Assembly (NCBI GenBank): GCA_039105265.1
Contig: JAPFFF010000005.1
Location: forward strand, 3,271,501-3,335,500
DNA length: 64,000 nt
Reading direction: 5' to 3'
DNA from: Tritrichomonas musculus
Taxonomy: Eukaryota > Parabasalia > Tritrichomonadida > Tritrichomonadidae
Positions 49,562 through 62,500 of the stretch are shown here, piece by piece; within the stretch, counting starts at the first letter, position 1; each line of letters begins with the position of its first letter. Below the pieces are notes generated by a model that saw only the letters and a program-made list of their open reading frames with translations, made no database searches and was not told the origin of the DNA. The position numbers were made by a program, and so were the translations under genes.

Positions 49562-50133
49562 CTAATACCAATTTTCTTTTATATATGTTTCAAGCCAATG
49601 GAAAACTTGGCTTGAGCTAAAAAAGTCTCCCATATTTCGCTGCAATTCCAGTTCTAATAAAAGTGCTTTTTCACCTTTTTCGTAACATTTGGTAACCTTC
49701 CAACATTTATCTTCATTCCTACTTCTTAAGACCTGATAATAAGTCTTGGTTGATATGTGTAAAATATAGCGAATATCTTTCACTAATCAATATTATCACC
49801 ATTTGAATTGAATTAGATATTGCATTTGATCAGGAAAACAATAAAATCATTCACTCCGTATTATTGAATGCGTTTTTTGATTCCTCTCTTTGTGGCATCT
49901 TTAGAATGGGAACAGGCAATCTCCTTAATCATAGGTATATGCTTTTTCTTCTTTCGACTTATCTTCATTTCTTTTCCTAATGGCTTTAATTTTTTTAGGT
50001 ATTTTCAATTCACTGGAAGGCCTTTTTTTGTTGAGTTTGTGGAGGTTTTCGTACTATTTTCGAACTTAATGGCTTTCTTGGCTTGTTTTCAATGCCATCA
50101 TTTTCTGAATTTTTTGCGGTTCGCGGTAGGGGG
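49562..50133 (-). pseudogene. Possible decayed pogo-type transposase N terminus
   Basis: On the minus strand, pieces include IKEIACSHSKDATKRGIKKR (about 49927-49875), which has a helix-turn-helix look. Later comes a 73-residue open piece (49783-49562) with GEKALLLELELQRNMGDFFSSSQ, as in CENP-B-type DNA-binding domains. Stops and frame changes lie between. The call is tentative. Confidence 0.3.
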
Positions 50134-50206
50134 GCTCTGAAAAACCATTTTTAATTCAAATTGAGACTTTTTGAATACCAAAAAAGGTTTCTCAGAGCCA
50201 CCCTAC
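50126..50206. mobile_element. 81-base foldback
   Basis: GTAGGGGGGCTCTGAAAAACC is mirrored by GGTTTCTCAGAGCCACCCTAC with two or three mismatches. The centre contains ACTTTTTGAATACC. It is short enough to form a single hairpin in RNA or DNA. Confidence 0.75.
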
Positions 50207-50224
50207 TCTCGACAAATGGGAGTT

Positions 50225-50455
50225 TTTTAATATTAAAATAATCATCTATACATCATATTATTTGTTTTTAAATCCGAAATGCTAATCATAAAAAAGAAAA
50301 AGAAAATTTGATATTAAGTTTAAATTTTCACATCACATTTCAAACTTTTTATCATGAATATTCATGATATATCGATATCAGATTTTTAAATTGATAATCG
50401 AGTATCAGAAACAAAAGAGTGATGTCTTTGGTATAGATTCTCAAAAAAACAAGCC
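50225..50455 (-). mobile_element. Truncated relative of the element at 46728-47204
   Basis: Read on the minus strand from 50455 it starts GGCTTGTTTTTTTGAGAATC and continues CTGATACTCGATTATCA, CTGATATCGAT and CTTTTTTTATGATT, colinear with 46734 onwards. The other end is missing; the match fades beside the foldback at 50126-50206. A short open frame (50364-50558) is not a gene. Confidence 0.75.
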
Positions 50456-50866
50456 ATTTGCTAAAATATTTTATGATAAAGATATATTAAAATATATAAT
50501 ATATTATAGTATATTGCATTCTGACAGAATGACCATGTATTTTATTCTATTAATCTAATAAATAAATCTTAAAATAGATTATTTCTGAATTTCATGGCGA
50601 CTCACAAGATCTTTTACAACATTCAATTTTAAATCATTATAAGAAAAAATTCTATAAGTTTCCACAACATTTTAAGTTAGGAAATAAGTTTACATAAAAT
50701 ATCATAAAATTAATTCATTAATAAAGATAAAATGATATTAAAATACAAATATTTATGAATGGAAAAATATCATTTTTTTTTTCAAAATTTTTTTAAAAAT
50801 TTTCTTTAGGCGTTAAATAATTAATAGAGAAAAGTAAACCGTTTTCTCATTTTTATTCTAAAAAAA

Positions 50867-51271
50867 ATGTCGTGGATGGATTCTGTTGTTAGTGAAACTC
50901 AACAAGAAGTTGTTGAGGAACTTCAACATCTCGTAGAGGAGAAAGGTATCAAAGAAAAAGTACTTGCAGATGCACAAGAACTTGCCAAAATAGCTGCTCG
51001 TCACATTTTAGATGAATCTCAACCTGAATTACAATCTTTTCCTTCAATTCCAGTCGATGGCGATAAAGAAATTCAATATTTACTTGTTCTCGAATTTTTA
51101 CAATCTGCAGGTTTTAAATTTGCACCAAGCGTTTTAAGATTTGAAAGTCAGCATCCAGAAATAGAACTTAACAGAAGAGAACTAGGCAAACAACTTAATC
51201 TCTGCACATATGATAGAACTCCTTACCTTGTCCAACTTATTGAAGAGCAACTTAGATCAAATGAAGAATAA
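50867..51271 (+). CDS. CEP20: CEP20/FOR20 (FOPNL)-like basal body protein with LisH
   Basis: This 134-residue protein matches FOR20/CEP20 along its full length. A helical start with LQHLVEEKGIKEKVLADAQE corresponds to the family's LEQRGVLGQLKARI segment. A LisH-type dimerisation motif LVLEFLQSAGFKFAPSVLRFES (about residues 70-92) follows. The closing part, with the RRELGKQLNL and YLVQLIEEQL segments, aligns with the end of the family domain. In animals and ciliates FOR20 sits at centriolar satellites or basal bodies and is needed to dock or assemble cilia. With the LRRC56-like gene it is the second flagellar gene of the window. The stop forms GAATAAATT. Confidence 0.8.
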   Translation: MSWMDSVVSETQQEVVEELQHLVEEKGIKEKVLADAQELAKIAARHILDESQPELQSFPSIPVDGDKEIQYLLVLEFLQSAGFKFAPSVLRFESQHPEIELNRRELGKQLNLCTYDRTPYLVQLIEEQLRSNEE

Positions 51272-53305
51272 ATTATTTTTTGTTATTTCCTTTCTTTTAC
51301 CGTTTTTTTTTTTATTTTATGCAAATAATTAATTTCATTGTAATTAATTACAAGAAAATCATATAGATATGTCTAAACATACTTTGTGAGGCTTTACCTT
51401 TTTTTAAAAACAAATTGATTTAATGTTACACAAATTATATAAGATTTTGAAATTAAAAAATGTAATATAAATTGTTTTCTTCAATGGAATGGAATATCAG
51501 GAGGAAAGATATTTTTCTTTTCAGAGATTCATTTATAGGTTTTTCTGATTGGTTCGAAAACATTATGGAATAAACCTAAAGAAATTTAAACTATTGAACT
51601 ACGATTCATAAAAATATTAACATTTTTATTATTTTAAACAAACGAAGATTCATTAATTTAAAAGAGTAAAAATAAAAGTTTTTGTTTTTTTTTATATGAA
51701 TTGATAATAAGATTATTTTTCAATTAACATTTTCAAAAATTTTCTATAATAAATTGAAGTTATTTGGAAATTTTTCAAAGATATAGTTTCAGAAAAAAAT
51801 TATTGTAAGAGAAAATGTGCTTATAAACCCACAAAAAGTTTAACTTTTTCTTTATATAAAAGTCCACATAAACAAAATTTGAAACAAAAAAAAATATTTT
51901 CAATAGTTAAAAAAATAATTATATTTTAATCTTTTTATGGTACATAATTTTTACCGATACTTACCGCCATCCGCGGGGTCTCGACTCGGCTTCGCCTCGC
52001 TCGACGCCCGCTAGGCGGTATGTAGTCTCGGTAAAAATTATGTAAAAATATAAAAAGATTAAAAATTAATATTTTTATACATATGAAAATATTTTTTTTT
52101 GTTTCAATTTTGTTTATACGACTTTATAAATAAAGAAAAAGTTAAACTTTTTGTGGGTTTATAAGCACATTTTCTCTTATTATAGTTTCAGAAAAAAATG
52201 AATTAAAACTTTTGTGAAATAAAAATTCACAAAAAATAAAAACAAATTTTTTATAAAGAGAATTCCAATTGATAAACTAATGATGGTTTATATTTTTAGG
52301 GCCTTTTGAAGAATAAAATTCAAATTTTTTTATTTAAACTAATTAAAATTCTATAAACAATTGAATTAAATCCGAAGAACATTCATTCATCAACGCAAAA
52401 ATCATGATTTCTATTTTTGATTAAGTATATAGTATGCTGTATTTACATTTTTCTTAAAATCCAACAAATCAATAAGTTTTTGTGAAGTGAAGATTTAATA
52501 AAAAAATATACAGCAAATAATTTATTGTTGTTCTAAATTATTGCTTTAATAATTTGTAAAGAAAAATATGATGGATTAAAATATTCCATAAAAATTGAAA
52601 AATAAAATTATTTTTTGAATATAATTGATAGACTATATTCAAAATTATGGATATATATAATTGAATTAGTATAAAATAATAAAATCTATTTATAACAAAA
52701 AAAAAATAGATATACATAAAATATTTTTCATTAATACTATTTAATATCAAAGGATATATCTAATCGATACTTAAAATTAAAAACATATCATAATTTGAGA
52801 AAAATTCAATTTATTTTCATATAATTTATTATAAAAACAAAGAAAAAAATAATAGTATATTGAAGATATAAATGGATAAAAGTTATTTTGTTTATCAAAC
52901 CCATATAAAGGCTCCTTTTTTAAATTAAATATATATTTTCTATATTATAATGATTTTTTAAATAAAATTTAAAATATATTTAAAGCCAATTCAAACACTG
53001 AAATTAATTATTCTTTTGTAACTAATAATATTAATACAAATTCAAAAAGTTTCTGTTAATCCTTTATTATAAGAAAATTCAATTAATTGAAAAAAGCGTT
53101 TTAAAAAATTACTCATATCTTATCTTATAATAATATTAAATATGTTTTTATTTATAAAATATAATAGTAATATACTTTAATATATATATATTCATAAATA
53201 ATAGATAAGAATAATTTATTTTTGAAAAAAATTGGTCATCTTCCATATAATCTTGAATTTAAAATTCTAGTATTCAAAAAAAAAAAAAAAAAAATCAACT
53301 TCTAT
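51272..53305. other. Intergenic with GC-core foldback copy B
   Basis: Only the foldback at 51801-52180 stands out. The rest is AT-rich without a credible gene. An A run of about 16 bases at 53278-53294 lies just before the Myb start. Confidence 0.55.
51801..52180. mobile_element. Foldback element with GC-rich core, copy B
   Basis: The outer arms mirror each other for about 60 bases: TAAGAGAAAATGTGCTTATA and CCCACAAAAAGTTTAACTTT on the left, with their complements before 52180. The core (about 51950-52035) is GC-rich and itself a hairpin, from TACCGATACTTACCGCC to GGCGGTATGTAGTCTCGGTA. TATAGTTTCAGAAAAAAAT occurs at 51782-51800 and again at 52181-52199, flanking the element like an unusually long 19-base duplication. 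The core matches copy A (641-911); the arms do not. Confidence 0.85.
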
Positions 53306-54700
53306 ATGTCTAAACATCTTGGTGCACCGGCTCTTTTAGAAGTCGGTTCGTCAGATATCGACCAAATTGACCCCCCATTACCGCAAGAAGTCCGTAGCCG
53401 ACTTGTTCAAGCAATTGCTTTCTTTCTCAATAATACTTTATCTTACGAAGATGCGAAAAAAATGTTTATTCAAGCAACAGGATCATCAGGAATTATTGAT
53501 AAATTAAAAGAGATAACAGATGTTAGCGACGATCCTCAAAACTATAAAAATCATCTCTTAAATTCTCCTTCAGATGATCAAGATATGTTCGACTTCGATC
53601 AATCTTCTGGGCCCAAAAAGACCAAACCATGGAGTCCAAGTGAAGATATTCTCCTATTGGCGGGAATTTACAAGTATGGCCTCGACAATTGGAGCAATGT
53701 TGCTTCTTTTGTCGGAAACGGAAGGACAAGATCACAAGCATCACAGAGATGGAGCCGTGGCTTAAATCCACGAATATCTAAAGATGCCTGGTCAACTGAG
53801 GAAGATCAAACTTTGATAAAATTGGTTCAAGAATTTGGTGATAAAGCATGGACAAAAATTTCCTCCCTTATGGGAAATCGAAGTGATGTACAATGTAGAT
53901 ATCATTTTAATCAAATTTCAAAAGTAAATTCGTCTCTTTATAACGGTATTCCTTATTTTCAATATCAGGATCCAACAATTCAATACGGTCAATATCCTGG
54001 TTCGACTCCCGCACTTACTCCAAATAAAATTTCGCAAGGAAACAAACAAAATAGGACCATTTCTCCTCAGTTTTATGGAACATCTAATTATCAACAACCT
54101 AATACTCCACCTGTTTTCTCAAATCAAGCCTTAATACAGAGTCATAATTTTATGGACCGAGGTTCAATTTTTTCAAAATTACCGCCGCCTTATGGGGGAT
54201 ATCCCTCTTCAAGCTCAACAGATTCAGATCCAATTTCATCACCAACCGAAAAAGATCACGCATCTAGATTTTTGGCAGAACAGCGTGTTGCTAGCGAACT
54301 TCGGAGTGCCAATGCTACATTATTATCTTCGATTTCAAATAATAGATTTTCTAGAGGAAGAAAACCTACAGAACAAAAACTTGTACCTCAAAATGTTCCG
54401 AGGAGTCAACCAATTCCTCGCATCCATTTTGCAGGACCACAAGATTTACAAAGCTCTACATTCCATCATACACAATATATGATGAATCAGAATGATTTAC
54501 TTTGCGATATGAATAATGCTCAACCTCAATCTCAGCCTCAGCAAATGAAAAAAGTACTCAATAATTCTTATCAAAATCAGGATCCAAGTCCATATACATC
54601 ACCAATGCTGGAACAAAACTCATCACCACCACCCCCAGCAGCTGAAGATAACCAAAATCCATTTTCTATAGATAATTTTCTGCGAAGATTTCGGCATTAA
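53306..54700 (+). CDS. Two-repeat Myb transcription factor (paralog 2)
   Basis: From the ATG at 53306 the protein has 464 residues. It is built like the Myb at 20876: a leading helix block with VRSRLVQAIAFFLNNTLSYEDAKKMF (shorter runs quoted here correspond to the first paralog's block), then two Myb repeats at about 107-207, with WSPSEDILLLAGIYKYG, FVGNGRTRSQASQRWSRGLNP, WSTEEDQTLIKLVQEFGDKAW and MGNRSDVQCRYHFNQI. Trp residues and the NRS recognition helix are kept. The tail is Ser/Pro/Gln/Asn-rich and differs wholly from the other paralog. The frame is open upstream only from a TTG through a poly-A tract, so the ATG behind it is chosen. Confidence 0.9.
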   Translation: MSKHLGAPALLEVGSSDIDQIDPPLPQEVRSRLVQAIAFFLNNTLSYEDAKKMFIQATGSSGIIDKLKEITDVSDDPQNYKNHLLNSPSDDQDMFDFDQSSGPKKTKPWSPSEDILLLAGIYKYGLDNWSNVASFVGNGRTRSQASQRWSRGLNPRISKDAWSTEEDQTLIKLVQEFGDKAWTKISSLMGNRSDVQCRYHFNQISKVNSSLYNGIPYFQYQDPTIQYGQYPGSTPALTPNKISQGNKQNRTISPQFYGTSNYQQPNTPPVFSNQALIQSHNFMDRGSIFSKLPPPYGGYPSSSSTDSDPISSPTEKDHASRFLAEQRVASELRSANATLLSSISNNRFSRGRKPTEQKLVPQNVPRSQPIPRIHFAGPQDLQSSTFHHTQYMMNQNDLLCDMNNAQPQSQPQQMKKVLNNSYQNQDPSPYTSPMLEQNSSPPPPAAEDNQNPFSIDNFLRRFRH

Positions 54701-56523
54701 TTTTACTATATTTAACTGATTGCTTTCTTTCTTTGTTTGTTTATTTATTATATGTTATTAAATAAATAATATTGTATTTATACTTAAAATTTTATACGAA
54801 TTTTACAAATCCAAGTGATTTATGTAAAACTTTTTGAAATTAAGATAATTTATTTTTCATTGAAATGTATTAATCAGTGTAGTACATAAATTAACAATTA
54901 TTCATAGAAATTTATGTTACACTGATGGAAACACTCTTTTTTCTTTGAAAACAAATTTACTTTTTACTCAAAAAGTTTCACATTCCAATAATTTCAGAAA
55001 TTGTTTGGAATTTTGAAATATTGAACTCTATATTGAAAATTAGTAACGAAATTTTTACAAACCAAAAATTGAAAATAAAGATTTTTTAAACAGAGGTAGA
55101 GAAACCAAAATTTTACCAAAGAATTATTATGTTTATATATTTAAATTATTTTTATTTATTTAATTAAATTATATTTATGATTTAATTAATATTATAATCA
55201 TGAAATTTAAAGATATATATATTTTTTAAAAATTGGTTTAATTGAAATTTGTTAAGTTTATTTAAGGTTTTATATAAAACGGCGGTTTTTCAGAAAATTG
55301 CATGGTTCCCAGAATTTAAATTCAATTTTTTGAGGGGAAAGTGTAAATGCATTCTAAAATGATCAATAAGAAGAAATAAGGAAAAATAATTATTACCATT
55401 ACAATATCTATAAAAAAGTATTTTTGAAATATGGGATCTTTTTGAGTTTAAAGAAAGCTATACGAGAAATTGGACATATTTAATATTTTATAGAATTTGT
55501 TAAATTCGGTTTGAATTTTAAATTAATGGTATAGCATTAGATACCATTTCTTTTATCAGTGTTTTTATTGAGTCTTTATGTTTTCTGAATATTTTTAGAT
55601 AATATATTTCATGATAGCATTGATGTTAAATAAATATAGCATTATTCTTATTAATATGTTTGTTTAGTGATATAGTGTAAATAGGTTTTCAGTCTTATAA
55701 AGCATTTAATAGGTTTGTTTTTTAATAATTTGTTGATTATCAGTACAAATAAAAATTTATCTAATTTAAAGAGACGTTACATTATTTATCATAATTTTAT
55801 ACCAATTTAATCATAGATTATGCACAAAAATTTGTTTTTACAAGAAATCTGATATCAAATATCGTATATAAAAACGAAAGTGTAATTATTTTTACTTTTT
55901 ATTTCATATATTAAAAAATAATTATAGAAATAATATAATTAATATATTTAAATGAATATTTATTAAGATATCAAAAAAGGCTTAAACAATTTTTTGAATA
56001 TTTTACATAAAATATTTTCAATATAAAAAACGGTTGGAAAACGCTAGTTTTTTTTTCGATTTCTGAATTTTAATTCAATTCTATTTTGAAACATACATAA
56101 TAACCGCTTTTCTTTATTCACTTTTTCAATAAAAACTAAATTAAAATAAGGAAATTAAAGTAGAAAAAAAAATTGTGTGATCCGATTCTATTACAAACCA
56201 GCTAATTTGATTAACAATCAGATAAAACTTATTATATATTTCGAAGGAAACGCTTAGGCCAATTTTGAGTTATAATGTAATCTCTTTGCTTAATGATAAA
56301 AATGCTTATTTATAAAGATTAATATTTATAATATGAATTAAATATAATTATGAAATTATTATTATTTTTATTTATAGAATATTAATAAAGATACCAATGT
56401 TTTAGATTTTAATAAGCACTTATTGAAAAAGTTTAATTCTATACCTCTTTATAAACATAAAAATGAATATTGAAAAAAAATTTAATTAGGAAGCTAAATT
56501 TATTGATTTTATGCTGAATCTAC
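54701..56523. other. Intergenic, one hairpin only
   Basis: AT-rich convergent 3' space. Apart from the hairpin at 54873-54926 no gene, RNA or repeat was supported. Confidence 0.55.
54873..54926. repeat. Short hairpin ATCAGTGTA
   Basis: ATCAGTGTAGTACATAAATT is mirrored by AATTTATGTTACACTGAT with one short bulge. It lies 170 bases behind the Myb stop and could be a mini-MITE or a 3' structure. Confidence 0.65.
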
Positions 56524-59500
56524 CTAAGTATTGTCTTGACAACCAGATAATGCATTATGTATTTGTAATAAAGATTTTTGTAGTTCATCAATATTAGTGT
56601 TATTATTAGGAATTTTAATAATTTCGTTGCTTTTCCTAACAGATACATCTTTGAATGATGCTCTATATTCACTAAAATAAGTGTTAATAGTTTTTGTAAT
56701 TTCATTCATTAATGATATGTATGAATGCTTTTTGTTTGATTTTCGATTTATCTTTTTCTTAATTTTTTTGATAATTTGATGCAATACATCAGATTTTGGA
56801 GTTCCATTAGATCTTCTTTCCAAAAGAGCTAATAAATTTCCCAATGTTCTTAAGTCATCAACCACTTTCTTCTTAGAATTAACTTTTTTAATTATTTTTT
56901 CAACATTTGTTTCAATTTCATTGATTAAATCATTTGTTGTTTGATATTCACCCGAATCAGAACTTATTGATAATTCATCACTGCTATCATCATTATATTC
57001 ATAATCATCACCTTCATCATCAGAAGAATACGACAATGAGCAGTCACTATCATCTTTCTTTCTCTTTGAGCTTTTCTTATTTCTCTTACTTTTCCTTCCC
57101 TTGCTTCCTCCAACATTTACAGTAATTTGTGGCGACGCTTCAATGTGAGTACTAGGAGAGGCAGCAGGGCTTGGCGAATAAAGGCCAGGTGATAGTTGAA
57201 AACCAGAAACCATTGACTGATTAAATGGTACAAATTGAGGTGTGACTTGATTAAAGCAAGGCACTGGAATTCCTTGCATTGACTGCAATTGCAACTGCTG
57301 TGACTGCAAAAGAAGCTGCTGCTGTTGCTGATTTTGAGAAGGAGAATTCATTAATTGTTGATTTTGATTTTGCAACTGCATTCTAAACTGATCTGGTTGA
57401 AGTGATTGTGATGGTGATGGAATTTGAAGCCTTTGCGGTGATTGATATGGGGACTGGCTTTGTGGGTAAATGTGCTGGTTCGTCATATTCATATTGTAGT
57501 AATTATTTATTGTTTGGCCATTTAGTTGCTGATCATTGAGCTCATTGTAACTACTATTAGACATCATACTTTCTTTCATAGTTGTTTCGTATTCTGAGTT
57601 TTCGTCATTATTATAATTTTTATTTTGCTTTTTAAACCGAGATTGTGACATTGTAAGAGCTTGTTTGCTCTCTTCTTCATCATAAATTTCATTTGGAAAC
57701 TCAGAGAAACGCTCAGGGCTCCTTCTTTGGAAAGCTGACGAAGAAAGACGCTTTTCATATCCAATTCTTCGATGGCTTGGTGATTTTGGCTTTCTACTCA
57801 TAAATGAATCATTTTCATCGTCCTCACTCTCAATTTTTTCATCGTTTTGAGTTACAAATTGAAGCTTGGATGATCTAACATGTTGCGTTTTTGTAGGTGA
57901 AAAAACAAAGTTCTGATGAGTTTCTCTGTATCTTTGCGAGTCTTTAACAAGAGGAGAACAAATCTGGATTCCAGAAGATTCATCATCTTCATCCTCATAA
58001 TCTTCAATATTTTCAACTTTGAATTGATAATTGGTCGAAGAAGGTTGAGTTGTGTTATCAATCACTTCGATTGAATCTTTATTATCTTTGATTTGCTCAT
58101 TATTTTTATTGGAACTTTCTTGTGTTACAATTGAGGTTTGCAAGAGAGGCTTACTATCTTCATCGTGAACATTCTTGATAATTTCAACTGATTCTTTCTG
58201 TTGAATGAACTGATCATTAGAGGCATCAACTAGTTCATGCGATTTATCACTTTCTTCGTGATTGCAATTAATCAACTTGCTATTTGAGTCAAGTGATTTA
58301 ACGATTTCACTTTGATCACTTTTATTGATATTGAACAGAGCCGAATTGGCGAAGTTTTCTGCATTATGCGATTTGTTGTCTTTATTTTGATTTGCATTGA
58401 CCATTTCGCTTGAATCTTTCTGCTGAATGAGTTCATGATTAGTATCTTCAAATAATATATCACTTTCATCTTGACCATTCTTGATAATTTCGTTTGTACT
58501 TTGTTGTTTAACAACAAGCTCACCATTTGAATCATCAATTTTATCCTGCTGAGAATTAATAACAACTTCTTTTTCTTTTTTGCTTTCGATCAGCGAAATA
58601 TTAGAATCATCTTCAACTTTCTCATTTTGGGTGACTTGGAAAGCATCTGCCTGTTGGACAATAACATTTCTGTTTGAATCAAGAAGTGTTTCATGCGACT
58701 CATTGGCTTCAATTTGGCCATTGAGATCAATCAAAGCTGAATTGGCGCTGTTTGCTAGAGAAGGCTGAATAACGTCTTCTACTGAATCTTTTTGCTGAGT
58801 AACGTTGATATTGGAATCATCAATTTTAGCCAGCTGCTTTATACATTCAATCTCATTGCCATGATCATTATTAGCAATATTTGTATCAATCTTTATTTCA
58901 TTGGATTTGTCTTCTTCAACTTGAATGTTTTTGATGGTTTCGCTGGAATCATTTTGCTGATTGCTGGTTTCATTGTTCAGGCTATCAATTGGATCAAGAT
59001 GGACACTACTGATGATCGGTGCTTCTTGATTATGATCAATCGTATTTATTACTTCATTTATGGTAATTTCATTGGACTTTTCGTCTTCATTTTTCTCAAT
59101 TTTAATATCAGATTCATCTTTATTTTCAATTGACTCTTCGCTTTCATTTGAATCATCTTTGGTTACTTCGCTTTCTTGCTCTTGGCCACTCTCTATTTCG
59201 ACATTAATATTAGTAGCCATTTTAATTGATTCAGTAATATCATTTTGGCTATTTTTACAGGACTTATTTTCATCAACATTATTTAAAACTGTTAAACATA
59301 CATTATTAACAGATTCATCTGCTTTCTGGATTCCATTTAGATCATCTTTATTGATTTCATCTTTTATGTTAGGATTAGCTTGTATATCTTTGATTTCATG
59401 AGATATAGTATCTTCATCTTTGATAGCTTCGCATGCATTGTTAATCGTCTCAGATGACTTACTGCTTTCATCTTGATTATTTTTGATACCTTCGAAATCT

Positions 59501-62500
59501 TTATTTCGATTTATAACAGTCATAAATGAGTTATATACGATGTTAAAAGATTTATCATCTTCACTCTGATTATTTTTGGTGACTTCAATTGAGCTTTGAG
59601 AAGAATTGCTTTTATTATCAACTTTTTCAAATGATTCACTAACTTCATTTGGTTCTTTTTGGGTTGCTACTGGGCTTTCCTGTTGAGCGAATAATTTATC
59701 AGTTGGATTAGTCGATTTGTTACTTTCTATTGAATCAATTTCGGCAATTTCATTTGCATGATTTTGATTATCTGTATTATCAGCTTTTGAGACAGCAAAT
59801 ACTTCGTCAATTGAGCTATTACTTCCCTTTGGTTCATTTTTATTAACTTGAATGCTATCAATAGCTATTTCTTCTTCATTTTTAGCAGATTCAGAATGTG
59901 AACCATTATTATTCAAATTTTTCTGATTCAATAATAGTATCAAACATTGATTAGATTCTTTATTTTCAAATGACTTTTCCAAAGAATTGTCAGGGTAAGC
60001 GGCTACATCACTTTCTTCAGAGTTACTTTTATTACGTGAAATTTGATCTGGATTTGGAAAGGCTAAAATACATTCCTTGGCATCTGAATCAACATCAATG
60101 TGCTCATTTTCAAATTGCAAAGAAGGCTGATCTATAAGCTCTTCTTCTTTGTTCATTGCAGAATTATTATTATTAAATGAAATTCCAGTATCAGAAATAA
60201 GATTATAGTTTACAATTTCATTATAATCTACTTTTTCTTCTTCTTCCTCCTCTTCAATATTTTCATCATCTGCCTCTGATTCTGAATATATAATCAAAAT
60301 GCATTTTGATCCATTTTGCTCTTCAGAAGTTTTTACATTTTCCTCTTTTGATTCTGATGATTGATCATCTTGCTCGCTTTTATTGAATATGCTTTCTTTT
60401 TTGTCATCTACCGCGGTTTGATCATCTTTAATAAGTACTGCTGATGAATCAGCGAAATCAACACTAGCATAATTATTACAATTTGATTTTGTTAAGCTGT
60501 GCCCAATTAATGGTTGAGATATTTGATTAAGATCTGTTTCAGAATTCTCTTCTTTTAAGCAATCTTTATTGAAAACAAAGCTTTGATTATCCACCAATAA
60601 ATCTGTAGAAATTTTATTTGAATCTTGCAAAGAGTCTTTTGAAAATGTACTTGCTTGGATAGGATCTTTTAATGATATTTCAACTTGATCAATTTTTTCA
60701 TTTATTTCACTAGAATTAGTTTCATTTTGCTTATTCAATAAAGAAATATCATTATTACTATTACAATTATTATTATTTTCATCGTCAGATGATATTTTAA
60801 ATTGGTCTATACTAGTAGATCCTTTAATGTTATTTAATTCTTCATTATCTTTTATATTCTGACTTGTTGAGGAATCTACTAAAACAATATCGAGATCATC
60901 CGTTTCGTTTGCTGAACTATCTACTTGCTCTTTCTGATTGAAGCAATTTTCTTTTTTACTATTTAATCCAGGCAAATTATCAACAGATTGCTTTTGCGGA
61001 AATCTAAAGATGGAATTATAAGAATTTGAAAATGATAAATGATCATCTAATATCATAATTTGATCACCACTACAAATTGAACAATATTTTTTATTTTTTA
61101 ATTCATTTTGGTTGGCTTTTATATCTGCTTGGGATAATGATAGATTAATATTTTTCGCAGTTTTCTCATCACAAATGAGCTTTTGAATCTGCCCACTTCC
61201 ACCAAAAATATCTTCTTTCCCATTATTTTGATCATCTTTAGTATCAGTTGATTCTTTTGAAAAACTCAATGAGCAATTTCTAACAGCATCACTGTTTTCG
61301 GTTTGAACGTTTTGTGGGATTTGAGAACTTGCTGAGCGCTTTAATATTTTCTTAATTCTACGATATTTAGTATTTTCATTTTCTTTATTTAATAATTCAT
61401 TTATTTTAAGTAAACTTTTCTTCAGTTTATCTAATCTAAGAGATTGATCTTCAAAGTCTATAGAACTGATTAATTTTGCATTATCAATTGAATGAAAAAT
61501 CTTATCATTTTTATGTGTATCACCATCTTCGTTTTGACTTTTAATAATGCTCGTCAATTCATCAAGCGATGAATTAATACTTATTTCAGTCAAAGGATAA
61601 TCTTCATTGCTACTTTCATCATTTTGAAGATTCACAAGCTTTGCATATTTTCTTGCAAGAATTGACATATTCGCTTGAATCAACTCTTCTGTCGTATAAA
61701 TATTATCTGGGAGAAAATATATTTGATTTTCAATAAAGTGATAAGATCGGGGCAAAAGTAAATCTGAATGACAATTTGTTAATGGAAATGTAAAATGGTA
61801 TTTTTTCATTAATTGACAAATTATAACATCAATCTCAGAGGATCTGTGACTCAAAAAGTACCATTCTTTGGATCCAAAAGTGATTTTAAGGAATTCATCC
61901 CTAATTCCAACGTATTTTATTGATGAAAATGGAACAACCACTTTTTCCTTTTTATTATCATCAATATCAGTTAAGAATAAAGCTTTTCTAACAATTGTCA
62001 ATCTTTTTAACTTTTCACACAAGTGATAATTGTTTTTTTCAGTTGTTTCATGAAATCTTACAATAAAATTAACTGAACCAAAAGTTTTCATAGAAAAAAT
62101 ATTAATCAATTCTTTTTTTCTAGAAGTTTCTGAATGTGGATAGCCATTCGTTATATTTCTTGAATTATACCAACTTTTTCCTTTTAAGTATATTTGATCT
62201 TCTGGATCATTTCCAAATTGCCCTTGTATAATCATTGCCCTATATTGGAAAATGTACATATTAAATGGGGATAAATAATCAGGTTTTAAGTTTTCTGGAA
62301 ACAAATACTGTTTTAAGTAAATACGCTGAATATCAGGAACTTGTTCTGAAATTGATTGATTAGGTATTATCAATATATTTTCACCTCTTGCATCATAGTA
62401 AGCTCCCCATATTTCATATGGATGGATTTTGAAATGAAAACATAATTCTTTGACCACATTTTCTGTTGGTGATCGAAGATCAACATTTCTTCTGACACAA

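Larger units (their letters stand above)
48473..50866. other. Intergenic with transposon remains
   Basis: No intact gene. It holds a possible decayed transposase on the minus strand, a small foldback (50126-50206) and a truncated element (50225-50455). The CTCATTTTTATTCTA sequence before 50867 may be an initiator. Confidence 0.5.

Noticed and set aside
51950-52035. GC-rich foldback core as a tRNA gene
   Set aside because: Although GC-rich and folded, it has no anticodon arm of the right size, no TTCGA-type T loop and no poly-T end.
53222-53305. N-terminal extension of the second Myb from TTG through poly-Lys
   Set aside because: It is an artefact of an A tract that stays open; the ATG at 53306 gives a start comparable to the paralog.
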